Source: Chondrus crispus
Lineage: Eukaryota; Rhodophyta; Florideophyceae; Gigartinales; Gigartinaceae
DNA length: 36,823 nt
NCBI RefSeq assembly: GCF_000350225.1
Contig: NW_005178514.1
Span: 1 to 36,823, forward strand
Direction: 5' to 3'
Numbering within the stretch: the first letter of the stretch is position 1; each line of letters opens with the position of its first letter. Made by a program: the position numbers and the translations under genes. This document shows positions 19,232 through 29,137 of the stretch, in pieces. The notes beneath the pieces were generated by a model. It saw nothing but the letters and a program-made list of their open reading frames with translations, was not told where the DNA came from and made no database searches.

Positions 19232-20880
19232 GGAATAGGAATTGATTGTGATACTTGTTTCTTTCTGAACTTTACATGCAAATTCCATTTAGAGTATGAT
19301 GCAGCACCTGTAAATACACTATTCCGAGAAGTGCACTGAATCTTTATGGATTGTTTGGTCTATAAAGATGAATCTCTCTTTAGTCTGATCCACGACATAT
19401 ATGTTAACAATTCCGAGGTGTGTAACGAATTTGTAAGATTTGTGTCATGAAACTTAGGACTGTCACTTAGAGAGGAGTGAAGTCGGACGGCGTCTTTTCT
19501 TCCGTACATTAGAGTTGTGGTACCACTTGAGCGCCTTTGGTCACACCCGATGGGTCTGTTCAGTCCTCTTTTATATAATATCCCGTGTTCACGGAACAGA
19601 TAGGCAATTGTTTGATACGTACAAGTGCTCGTTTTGCAGTACACACTAATCCCCTGCAATAGTCCGCCTTGAGATTGAGAATAGAGCCAAGCTTAGTGAG
19701 CGTCTGTTTCCGACAGTTTGTTTATGTTCTCCCTGCACAGTGGGAACAGCAATGTGGTTGTCGTTGCCGCAGTGAACGTCATTCTACAACTGTTTTTCAT
19801 TGTTGCTCCCCTACTGTTGTGGATACACTGAATTGTTTTCCTATTTACGTCTTGTACTTACTTCTCGTTCGATGATCAAGAGAATCGGCGGGCTACACCC
19901 CGGCCCCTGACCCTATGGACGCCAGGGCCCATCTTCATGAACGACAAAGACACTCTGAGCCCACCATACAAAAACAACCAGACCCTTTCCTTCCATGCAA
20001 GTATTGCCTGAGGGGATCTGAACTTGTACAACGTGATTGAACATTAGGGGCATAGAAGCAAGTTCTCAATGGAAATCGATTTTTATGAACGGCTATTGTG
20101 GTTTCCAGTGCGCCCGAGAGGATGATCAAGCTCGAGAACTGCATATTCCAACTCCGAGTCTACATCTTCAAATTCGTGGAGAAGTTCAAGTATTTGGGAT
20201 GGATTGAAACCGAAGAACGTCGCTGCAGACCACGCAATGTTGTCTAATATCGGTACACAGAAAAACCTTGACGGAAGGGCCACGATGACATAAAAGGCGT
20301 CAGAAAGCACCTGTAGTGACCGCAAATGTCGCGGAGAACGTCGATTTCTCTCTTGGACTGGAGAAGCGAAGTTGTAGTAAGTGCTTCTTCGGCAGGAAGC
20401 ATTCTGTGACGAACGGCTTGAATGACCGCCTGTCTTGGCATCTCCGCCCCAGGAGGGCTGGCAAATCAAGGCCGTCCTGCTTTCGTGCATGTTAAGTTCC
20501 AATTATATATTCCTTTGATATGGGGTTTAGCGACTGCGTAATTGTGTGGCAAGATGTGGTTCAAGTGCAATATACGTACAGTATAAAACTTTACGCACTT
20601 ATTCTTGCTAATGCTAATTCAAATACCAATTCGTACTTGGTGATGTGCGAATTGCTTTTTCCATTCCCAAATTATTTCATCGTAATTCGTCTTGTCAAAT
20701 ACGAATTACTAATTGCGAAAACAATCATTGGCCATTTCCGTTCCCTGTGCCATAATCGTGGTACGCCACATGATACCGTCATAGCTTTCGTCTCACGATG
20801 ACGTCGTCCTATTCATATTTCTTCCTTAAACTTGATGGTATTATGCAATTCCGTCATGTACTTTACATATTGCGTGGCAG
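19232..20880. other. Mostly non-coding, possible minus-strand remnant
   Basis: No gene recognised. Two overlapping minus-strand frames at 20,083-20,502 (one with MPRQAVIQAVRHRMLPAEEA, the other with SQILELLHEFEDVDSELEYA) could be pieces of one frameshifted gene, but I see no family. The rest is AT-rich. Confidence 0.3.
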
Positions 20881-20883
20881 AGG

Positions 20884-21117
20884 CATGATAAAATGGTGAG
20901 CTGAAAATATATTGCTCATGCTATTGGCACATGGCACAAATTGATTTTTGTGCACTCAGAATTCATTGGTTGTGGCCGGACGTGGACAAAATTTTAATCA
21001 GAAATTATTTTGATAGTTTCCTAAAATTTATTGTCACGCCCGTGTCACATTGGGACAATACCGTTCAGCAGGATACGACCGTCACAGTGTGACAGGATAC
21101 ACCTCCTTGTGACGGTC
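20884..21117 (+). repeat. Single diverged relative of the 552-bp satellite, with inverted repeat
   Basis: From GATAAAAT through TGAAAATATATTGCTCATGC, TTTTTGTGCACTCAGA, TTGGTTGTGGCCGGACGTGG and ACAAAATTTT, the order of words matches the part of the satellite that reads GATAAAATATGAAG, AAAATATTGCTTGTGCG, TTTTGCGCACTGATA, TTGGCTGTGGGCCGCCGTCG, GCAAAATTTG. It ends in an inverted repeat, GACCGTCACA (21,077-21,086) and TGTGACGGTC (21,108-21,117). More TGACGG/GTCACAG words follow at 21,185-21,230, upstream of the next gene. Confidence 0.6.
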
Positions 21118-21407
21118 ATGCGGACGTGTCCCTCGTTCCACCATCCTATTGCTATTGTTCCACTGCTCTCATGACTTGTCTACCTGTGACGGTCACAGTC
21201 ACAGTGATGGTCACAGTCACAGTGAATCATTCTCTCGTCACAGATCTCCGTGTGTCAGTAGTACTTGACCACCTAGTGGCCCTAAAAAAGAATTTGTCCT
21301 CCTCGTTCTCAACGTTGCCTCCTCAACGCGTATCTATATCTTTCCAGCACTGCTCGTTCTTGCGGCTTCTGCTCTCTTTTCACTTTCTTCGTATCCTCAA
21401 CTCAAAC

Positions 21408-22973
21408 ATGCCCAAGTACGCAAACTATGCTGCAACGCGCCAGGCCGCTCATGACCAAATCGACACCACGTTCTCCGGCGGCCACGCAGACGACCTGGAC
21501 AGCTCCAGTACCTCCCTGCATCTAGATGAAAGCAATCCTACGCTCAACGTTGAAGACCGCGAGGTCTATGTCTATCATGGCACCACCAAGCGGTACCAGT
21601 TTGTGCAACCTTTCCGACATGACCACTGATGATCGTGTATTCACGCCAAGCGGTCATATCATTCTTTCTGCAGCCGTCGTCAACTTTTATAACGCCTTTG
21701 CTAGGGCTCTTGATGACAAAGAATTCCGTTTAAAGGGAAAGTTTGATTGCGCCAACGCCTACATCAAGACCGACCTATCAAAGTCCCAGTTCCGCGCTTT
21801 GCCGGAGGTCAAGGCAGATACCTGGTGTCCTTATTACTACAGGCACTCATCTAATCTCAAAGGAAACGTCCTCTTCGACCATACTCTTCCCGCGCCCCCC
21901 GCCGACTCTCCCACCAGACGCGTCTCGTGCATTAACGTCAAAGAAGCAGGTGACCTACACGAACTTCTTCCAGATGGGCACGTGGTCTACTTGGGAGGTG
22001 AGCACGGAGAAAAAGACCTCCTTTGTCACCGATCTCCCTCACTCGCTCCCAATCTGCACGCAAAGTACGTGCAGTACAAACCTCACGCCCCGCTCCTAGG
22101 TCCCGGTGCCGTCGACGACGGGGATTTCCACATCTCCTCTCCCTTCCCGCACACTTGGAGAGCAAGTGATTGTGGCCTCAATGTCGGCCTCGCCGTACTT
22201 TGCAATGGCCACTTCCTGTACTGGGCGACGGATTGCTCTCCGTCTCCTGGAAACCAGATCTCTCAGCTTCCTTTTCATGAAATCCCTAAGGATGCTTTTT
22301 GGGATCCAGCTGGCGTCTTACTCAAGTCTTGGCCCGTCGTCGTGGATGATGAGATAGTGCAGCAATATGACGTCTTTCAAGGAGCTTGGGTTATGCGCGG
22401 TACTCACTTGGTCCAAGACGTGCATGAACATGAGTACCCTACTGGGGTCTTGGACCGTCTTGGAGGTGGGTTCTTCCGCACCTGTTCAACCAACGTTGTT
22501 CCATCCTTCGAGCGCATACTGTTACGCCTGCTGAAGGCAAAGCAGTCTGTGGAGAGGCATGGAGGCAAAATGTTCGGATTCATCGACAAGCCAGGCGGAA
22601 TCGTTGAGTGCGACATTCAAGGTCTTTCTGCGTATCTCAGACTTCCCGTAGACGCTCTATTAGCTTTTATCCCCGTTTACAGCTCTTCGTTCCTGTTGTT
22701 CCGGGCACAGTCAGTTTTCTTTGCTTGGAGAAGATGAAAGGGGTCTTTGAAGTATCCAAGCCGTTACCTACGGGCTCATGGATGCGTGGTCGGATGTTGG
22801 ACACAGGAACCGGCTTGCTTTATTCGCGTTCAAACAAAAAGTATTTCAGTGTTACCCGCAGGGAGGAAGTCTCATGGGTGACAGAATACACTGTTCCAGG
22901 CCTCTCAATTAGGAGGGATCTAGTACTCGCACCTTTCATAGCGGGCGTCTACGCTGCTGCTCAAAACATTTAG
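21408..22973 (+). pseudogene. Unrecognised protein gene, frame-shifted
   Basis: ATG at 21,408 (MPKYANYAATRQAAHDQI) opens a frame to TGA near 21,629. A second frame takes over at about 21,600 and runs some 370 codons to TGA at 22,735-22,737, for example FNCANAYIK-like FDCANAYIKTDLSKSQFRAL, then GDLHELLPDGHVVYLGGEHG, WRASDCGLNVGLAVLCNGHF and GGKMFGFIDKPGGIVECDIQ. The first frame resumes and ends at 22,973 with MKGVFEVSKPLPTGSWMRG and IRRDLVLAPFIAGVYAAAQN. Either two small introns or two frameshifts are needed; I could not place convincing splice sites, so I call it broken. No family, membrane segment or catalytic motif recognised. The satellite-like element just upstream suggests a repeat-borne gene whose promoter region was turned into the satellite elsewhere. 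Confidence 0.45.
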
Positions 22974-23139
22974 GATTAGTAGTTAGACTATGGAACCAAT
23001 AGTGGGTATTGCTTGCAGGCACCAATGCACTCGTCTACTTTTACTGCCCCCTTGCACCTTGAAAAATGTTCTGCATCTTATATCTGGAGCTACCGAACTA
23101 CCATTCTCGCACACGACTCGCCGAGTCCATTGCGAAACT

Positions 23140-23712
23140 TCAAGCACCACGACAGTAAAACACTGCTTGATAGGAAACGTCATACGCTACATTCGAACTG
23201 AATATCTCCATATCCCCAGAGTCTACCGATTGCGCCAAGGTATACCACGCCACAGCCGGTTGCGTTGCGGTAGTGGCGCTGTCTGCATTCAACGCCTCGT
23301 TAGCCTTGTAAAACATTTCATACGGGTTCAGATACGGATTTGGATCGACTTGGGTCACTCTGGCGTCGCAGTTCAGCACTAGAGCAGCGGCGAAGAGGAC
23401 GGATGGCGCAGTGGCTCTTCCTGAGAACAGACGTGACGCCACGCGATTCAACGTCACAGCTCCATCCTCCATGAATGTATGATTTGATATGCGCACACCG
23501 CTTGCTAGACACAATCCATTCTTTTCAATTCCTTCAATAGTCCTTTCCTGCACTCCAAGCTTACTTCTTCCCTTTCTCCTGATTACGTGTAAAATTTTGA
23601 TTTGCTCAAGGCTAGCTCTAGCCCCGAACCATCCCTTCAACTTCAAGTATATCGTTCCCATCTTCAGTCGAACACCAAACTTGTCCAACTCTGGCATACC
23701 TCCCTTGCACAT
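23140..23712 (-). CDS. Hypothetical 190-residue protein
   Basis: ATG at 23,712 starts a single frame with varied, protein-like composition: MCKGGMPELDKFGVRLKMG, GVQERTIEGIEKNGLCLASG, TLNRVASRLFSGRATAPSVL, DPNPYLNPYEMFYKANEAL, QPAVAWYTLAQSVDSGDMEI. No family recognised. It is convergent with the broken gene ending at 22,973. Below its stop another minus-strand frame (22,983-23,183) overlaps, so the gene may once have been longer. Confidence 0.4.
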   Translation of the reverse strand: MCKGGMPELDKFGVRLKMGTIYLKLKGWFGARASLEQIKILHVIRRKGRSKLGVQERTIEGIEKNGLCLASGVRISNHTFMEDGAVTLNRVASRLFSGRATAPSVLFAAALVLNCDARVTQVDPNPYLNPYEMFYKANEALNADSATTATQPAVAWYTLAQSVDSGDMEIFSSNVAYDVSYQAVFYCRGA

Positions 23713-24107
23713 CTAATGACATCTGTACTTCGGGGATTGCTGTAAATAAAACAATATCTCCGACATTAAGACGTGATGAAGGCATTCTCTCACAGATATC
23801 CTATTGTCATGCTTTCCCCAAACGTAATAATAACCGCCTTTTTCCATTGCTCTTTTAAATATCTTCCTCTTTCAGGCAACATGCCATTCATGACTCTTAC
23901 AACAATTTAACAAATTGTTATTTTAAGTATCATCCTCTTTCAGGTAACATGCCATTCATGGCTTTTACCTTTTTTTCGACGGCTGGCAACCAGCTGTACA
24001 ACAATTTAACAAAAAACGGTATTCTAGGTCAGCGTTGCTAATGCCAACGCATTTTTTATTTCTACTGCGCCCCCCTCCCCCCTCCGTACGGTACTCCACC
24101 GTGTTCG
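23713..24107. other. Intergenic with a small direct repeat
   Basis: TCTTTCAGGCAACATGCCATTCATG at about 23,870 recurs as TCTTTCAGGTAACATGCCATTCATG about 67 bases later, and ACAATTTAACAA recurs near both. Described in words, this is a duplicated 60-70 bp stretch. No gene is seen. Confidence 0.5.
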
Positions 24108-24622
24108 TACTTCCTTTTAAACTTCTATCCTTCTATACTTTTACACTTCTGAACTTCTCTGCTTTTAAAATTATATTCTTCCATACTTCTCTGTTCTAAA
24201 CTTCTATACTACTATCCCGCTCTGCTTTTAAACTTCTGCTTCTATACTTCTACACCGCTCTGCTTTTAAACTTCTATACTTCCATAATTCTCTGCATTCA
24301 AACGCCTCTGCCTCTGTGCTTCTATACTTCTCTGCTTTTAAACTTCTCTGCTTTTCTGTTTCGAAACTTCTCTGCTCCTAAACTTCTATACTTCCATTCC
24401 TCTAAACTTCCATACTTTTTTGCTTTTAAACTTCTCTGCTTCTATACTTCTACACTTTTCTGCTTCAAACTTCTCTGCTTCTCTGCTTCTAAACTTCTAG
24501 ACTTTTATACTTCTTATTCCTCTATACTAGCATACTCTTATACTTCTAAACTTCCATTCTTCTATACTTCTCTGCTTTCGTACTTCTATACTGCTCTGCT
24601 TTTAAACTTGTATATTTCTTAG
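24108..24622 (+). repeat. Polypyrimidine minisatellite
   Basis: About 500 bp of variants of ACTTCTATACTTCTCTGCTT and TTTTAAACTTCT, nearly free of G on the plus strand. Units are 8-24 bp with no fixed period. Confidence 0.8.
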
Positions 24623-24626
24623 TTAA

Positions 24627-24800
24627 GGGATTCGCGGGATTCGCGGGATTCGCGGGATTCGCGGGATTCGCGGGATTTAGGGGATTAGGGGATTAGCAGG
24701 ATTAAGGGATTAGCAGGATTAAGGGATTAGCGGGGAGTAAAGGATTACAAGCATTTGGAGATTAGCGAGATTAAGGGATTGGCGAGATTAAGGGATTATG
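24627..24800 (+). repeat. G-strand telomere-like array
   Basis: Five perfect 9-bp units GGGATTCGC begin at 24,627, then GGGATTTAG, GGGGATTAG, CAGGATTAAGGGATTAG and GAGATTAAGGGATTGG variants follow to about 24,800. The GGGATTA core is the reverse-strand counterpart of a CCTAA-type repeat, in the opposite orientation to the arrays at 1-416 and 10,771-11,290. Confidence 0.7.
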
Positions 24801-24887
24801 TCGTGATTTTGATCGTGGGGAAGGGCTGCGTGGAACGCCGATGCGGGAATAGTCTTCACCGCGGTGGTGGTAGTCTTTTGAGTTTGG

Positions 24888-25499
24888 ATGGCACAGATAG
24901 CTCGCTTTCTACATTTCTCAATCATGCAGAAAGCGACTATCGTGAGCCGTCTACTTCCGGATGTAATTCCGTCTCCACCCTCCTCTCTCGAAGATCCATC
25001 TTCTCCCGTTTCTCTCTCTTCTAGGATGAATTCTGCGTCGTCACAGCTCTCGGACATTCCAAGTGTCACCCCACCTTCATCCCTGGAGATCGACTTTTGC
25101 CCGCCACCCATCCTGATCCGCTCTGCTGAAGTACGCGCCGCCTTTCTATCGCTGCATTCGGACCACGCCGCCTCCTACTGGGAGGACCACAGCACGCACC
25201 CCATCTCAACGCTGTCGCACCCGGCTCTGCAGCCCGCACAGGAGAGCAGCGCAGTCTCCACTCGCACTCGCAGCTCGACCTCGCCCTCGCGCAAATGGCC
25301 GGCGCCTCTAGGCCCGTCGTCTCGGCCTATCGTGACATGCTTCCCGACTCCGTCCTGCAGGGATACACTCGCCGCCTCTCGTCTCCGTGCCCAAATCCCT
25401 GAAGCACTACCTCCAAGTCTTGCCCGCGCAAGGATGCCTCCGCGCCGTAGTTTTCGTTTCGCACGTTTGCAGTCTGGCAGTCGAAGTCTGCACAAATGA
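24888..25499 (+). CDS. Hypothetical Pro/Ser-rich frame, low confidence
   Basis: A 203-codon frame, with better-looking sequence from an internal ATG at 25,026 (MNSASSQLSDIPSVTPPSSL) to about 25,240. Another frame at about 25,260-25,405 gives HSQLDLALAQMAGASRPVVS then AYRDMLPDSVLQGYTRRL, which is more protein-like than the main frame there, so a frameshift near 25,250 is possible. The region is GC-rich, which keeps frames open by chance. No family recognised. Confidence 0.25.
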   Translation: MAQIARFLHFSIMQKATIVSRLLPDVIPSPPSSLEDPSSPVSLSSRMNSASSQLSDIPSVTPPSSLEIDFCPPPILIRSAEVRAAFLSLHSDHAASYWEDHSTHPISTLSHPALQPAQESSAVSTRTRSSTSPSRKWPAPLGPSSRPIVTCFPTPSCRDTLAASRLRAQIPEALPPSLARARMPPRRSFRFARLQSGSRSLHK

Positions 25500-26472
25500 A
25501 CGAAAGGTCACTCCTCAAGCACATGAAAGCGAGTAGTAGTAGTGCGATTCAAGTAGCAAAAGTTAGCCCGACATGAGTGAAGTCAGTCCCACGAGGTGAA
25601 AATAAAAGCCAGCAATCGCGGGCAATGAATGTTCTCTAAACTACCATGTTTTAGAGCACGCGTCCAAGGAGTCTCATGCCTGTAATACTCGCGCTCTGGT
25701 TCAGAAAGCCGCACCACTCAGCATATGCGCTGCTCAAAGGACCATTTCCTAAGTTTGTCTGTAAAATATCGCGTTGTTGTTTCCCTTTGCTCACAAACGC
25801 GCTGGACGTAAAGCAACCCCCAAGATTGAAATATTCCACTACGAGTTTTGCAGACTGACCTCCAGCAACGTACCTTCCCGCACCCCTAAACCCGTGCCTG
25901 ACCCTGTCGACTTGACGGCCGCACGACTCGGGCGAGAATCGATGCAGATCGACTTGACGACCGCGCGATTATCGATGGCCGCGCTTGCTTGTAGGATACG
26001 ATGGTGACGGCGGTTCACTTCTTGCTTGCCCGTCTGTAATACTTCTCTATCTCCCGCTGCAGAGGCGTACGTACCGAGTCTCGCGAAGCGAGGATCAACA
26101 GAAGATGCGGAAACGAGTGTTAGAGAGGACCGATCTGATGGGCGCCAGGGCGTGGCCAAAGATGGCGGGACCGATGTGATCTATGTCTTCATCAGAATCA
26201 TCGCCTGCGATAATTTCGCCTCGGCTCCTTGCCCCATTCCTGTGGTACTCCATAAGATGTCGGGGTATTCGGGGATTGGCGTGGGCTCGTTCGTCGAGAG
26301 GCTTGAACGGCACACCTCCTCCGCACGCTTCGCATGGCGCCGCTCTGGTGGAGGAGGAGCGACAGGGGGACGGAAGGGGGGCGGTGAGATTCGCCAGGGC
26401 GCGAATGAAACTGTGGGGATTTCGAGCGCGTGCGCCATACCTTCGAGGTGAGACGGTGCTGACTTCGCCACA
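25500..26472. other. No gene recognised; GC-rich
   Basis: Overlapping frames on both strands at 25,840-26,550 are mutually antisense and low in information. A short duplicated word (GACTTGACGGCCGCACGACT / GACTTGACGACCGCGCGATT) lies at 25,909 and 25,950. Confidence 0.35.
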
Positions 26473-27315
26473 AGCGATAGCAGCTCCACCCCCACGCCCG
26501 TCTACAGTCCTACCGCCGTAAAGCCAGACTCGCTCTATCTGAAGTACTGTCAATTTAAAATTAAGGTATTCTAAAACAGCACTTTCCCATTAACGCGAAT
26601 ATTTCTCCTATATTATAGGGCTGCCGTTTCAACCGGTTGTGTCCCAGATTTGGAGGTGTCGTACGACACCTCTCGCCGGTCTGTGATCAGTGACCACTGA
26701 TCACAGACCCACTGATCACAGGGCCAAAATCTAAAACATTTGTTAAAAATTTGGAATCTAAAATTTTGTCAAATTTTACAGCAAGGACGATGTCGTACGA
26801 CACCCCTCGCCGGTCTGTGATCAGTGACCACTGATCACAGACCCATTGATCACAGGTCCAAAATCTAAAACATTTTGTAAAAATTTGCAATCTTAGGTTT
26901 TGGCGATAACGACTTCGCCACGAGCGATACCAGCTCTACCTACAGTCCTGTTGACAGTTTTATCGCCCTAAAGCCAGCCTCCCTCTACCTGAAGTACTTT
27001 CCATTTAATATTAAGGTCTTCTAAAACTGTACTATCCCATTAACGCCAGTATTTCTCTGTACCCACACACCCGTCTACAGTCTTACCGCCCTAAAGCCAG
27101 ACTCGCTCTATCTGAAGTACTTTCCATTTAATATTAAGGTCTTCTAAAACTGTACTATCCTATTAACGCGAATATTTTTTCGATATTATAGGGCTGCCGT
27201 TTCAACCGGTTGTGTCCCAGATTTGGAGGTGTCGCACGACACCCCTCGTTGGTCTGCGATCAGTGACCACTGATCACAGAACCAAAATCTTACACATTTT
27301 TTTAAAATTTGGAAT
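26473..27315. repeat. Three-copy palindrome-bearing repeat
   Basis: The unit comprises TTCGCCACAAGCGATAGCAG, GTAAAGCCAGACTCGCTCTA, CATTAACGCGAATATTT, the palindrome CAACCGGTTG and a hairpin module. It is present at 26,473-26,760 and again from 27,063 to 27,315; a part copy lies at 26,909-27,060. The hairpin module occurs three times. GGTGTCGTACGACACC (16-bp palindrome) is at 26,655-26,670, shortened to TGTCGTACGACA at 26,791-26,802, and changed by one base at 27,228-27,243. A second hairpin follows each, with 11-bp arms TGTGATCAGTG/CACTGATCACA around AC, at 26,682-26,705, 26,816-26,839 and 27,255-27,278. Confidence 0.9.
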
Positions 27316-27366
27316 CAATGGAGGTCGAGCGCGAGGACTGTTGTACGTGGGAGCTGTCCGCGTAAT

Positions 27367-27440
27367 TGCTTGACAGTGCCACCTGTTAATTCTTGCTTGA
27401 CAGTGTCACCTGTTAACTCTTGCTTGACGATGTCAGACAT
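27367..27440 (+). repeat. 27-bp direct repeat
   Basis: TGCTTGACAGTGCCACCTGT begins a 27-bp unit at 27,367, with a close copy at 27,394 and a partial one at 27,421. Confidence 0.8.
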
Positions 27441-27787
27441 TAATCTATCCCCTACTCCATTAACCCCCCAATTACAAATATTGTAATTAGTAAATAATTG
27501 AGGTTAATATTTAATGATCATTTAATTGTTGCACAAGCTCTACCATCATCCAGACAATGGTGCTCCAAAACCCCGCGTCCTTGGGACGCGATTTCGTTAT
27601 TAATTAACGCATATTGCAATCATTATATATTTAATGCTCACGTACATGGCTTTCACACAACTGTCGATGACGGCGAGATCCGGCAATTGTCCAATAGTGT
27701 TGTTCGTCATTACGAAGTCTTCTTTTGAGCCCATAGTAGAGCCTCTCTGCTTGTGGAGAGATCGGATGTCTCGAAGGCGAAGGGCGG
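27441..27787. other. AT-rich intergenic
   Basis: Contains the inverted pair AATTACAA/TTGTAATT at about 27,470-27,490. Short frames on both strands overlap and give nothing recognisable. Confidence 0.35.
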
Positions 27788-28060
27788 AAAGGTGCATGCA
27801 CCTTTTGGGGGGCTGGAAGCGTTTGGTTGTTGTGCAAATATTTATTAAAATGTTTAAATTAGGGGGTTATGAGAACACCATCCACCACTAATGCGTTTCC
27901 TGTAATGCCCTGCTGCCCCCGTACCTTTTGGATGGTATGATAACACCATCCAAAAGGTGCATGCACCTTTTTGTGCGTTTTCTGTAATGCTCTGCCCCGT
28001 GCCTATTGGATGGTATGATAACACCATCCAAAAGGTGCATGAACCTTTTTGTGCGTTCTG
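27788..28060. repeat. Cluster of palindromes and hairpins
   Basis: AAAGGTGCATGCACCTTT (18-bp perfect palindrome) is at 27,788-27,805. A hairpin at 27,923-27,958 has 14-bp arms ACCTTTTGGATGGT/ACCATCCAAAAGGT around ATGATAAC. Its right arm overlaps a 20-bp perfect palindrome, AAAAGGTGCATGCACCTTTT (27,952-27,971). A second hairpin with one mismatch lies at about 28,002-28,037. The two hairpins are parts of a direct repeat of about 78 bp that also includes CTGTAATGC, TCTGCCCC and TTTTTGTGCG. Confidence 0.9.
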
Positions 28061-29137
28061 TGTCCAAAACCTGTGTTGCAATATAAAACAGTTTGAACAC
28101 CGGGGGCTGGTGTATTGCGGAATTATGTGAATTTGCTGTTTGATTCTAGCATGTCAAAGATTGCGTTAAGTCGTTTGTGTTATTTCCCCTGGGGAGCAAC
28201 TTCTCATGAGTTACAAGAAGAGAAGCGTTTTGACGTAGATTGAGAGAGGCATAGAAAATTAAAAGGACGTTTTTTGCAGATCGCGCCTAACCTTTGCCAT
28301 AGTCAGAAAATAAACACGAATCTCTGCATTTCATACCTTTTAAGCATTCTCTATCCGTAAGAGCAGTACTACCGCAGGTGGTCCATGGACAGGAAGAAAA
28401 CATCCATGCGCTACTATTGCGTAAATCATGTAAAAGTCGCCCTCCACCATTCTTCCTGCCCTGCACAACCAGTTTAAACATTATGTTGTTGAAGTCGAGG
28501 TGAAACCTGTTTTGAACTGTCTTCCCTTCCCTCACCACTTTCAAACCACATTTATCACACTCCATTTCTCTGTGTCATTTCTCTGTGTCAGATATTGCAA
28601 AGATGTCCGAGGAGTGTGTTCTTGATATCTCCTAATCCCCATCCACCTCAAACTCAAGAGGCACACTCGTCACTCATAACTTCAATCAAAAGCAACTTAG
28701 CCCATCCTGCCCCTCATTCACACTACGGCAAACCACAGATCACAAACACTTCCAAATTCACTTGTGACGCCATACAACGACGTGTTTCTCTAAACCCCTA
28801 GTCCCCCTTAATTTCATGAGCCTTCATCCTTACTTCTCCGCTAGAAACTAGGCCAAATTCTCGACATCGTCGCCAACCTCACCACGTATCGGAACGGCAA
28901 ACATCTACTGCTTGTCTCTGTGCTACCCAGGCTTCTCCCTCTCCTACTCAGTACGAGCCCCTCCCAAGTCTTAATTCGTAGAAATGTTTAGGTATATACA
29001 ACTTCTCGTACTCTCTGACCCGTCTCTCTCTCTTCCTCCTCTCTTCTTCCGCAGCGTTTCGTATCCCCGAAACCACCCCTCGTCGTTCATACTTCTTCCC
29101 TCTCCTGGTTTCCCGTTGTCTGCTGACTTCGAGCGCG
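28061..29137. other. Intergenic upstream of the recombinase-helicase gene
   Basis: A minus-strand frame at 28,287-28,565 begins with a real ATG (MECDKCGLKVVREGKTVQNR, with a CxxC) and could be the start of a lost gene, but nothing follows it. A 13-bp tandem duplication (ATTTCTCTGTGTC twice) lies just before that ATG at about 28,564-28,590. The last 150 bases are CT-rich and probably include the leader of the next gene. Confidence 0.35.

Noticed and set aside
26026..26553. Overlapping 100-150-codon frames on both strands
   Set aside because: The GC-rich composition keeps several frames open together and none shows a motif.
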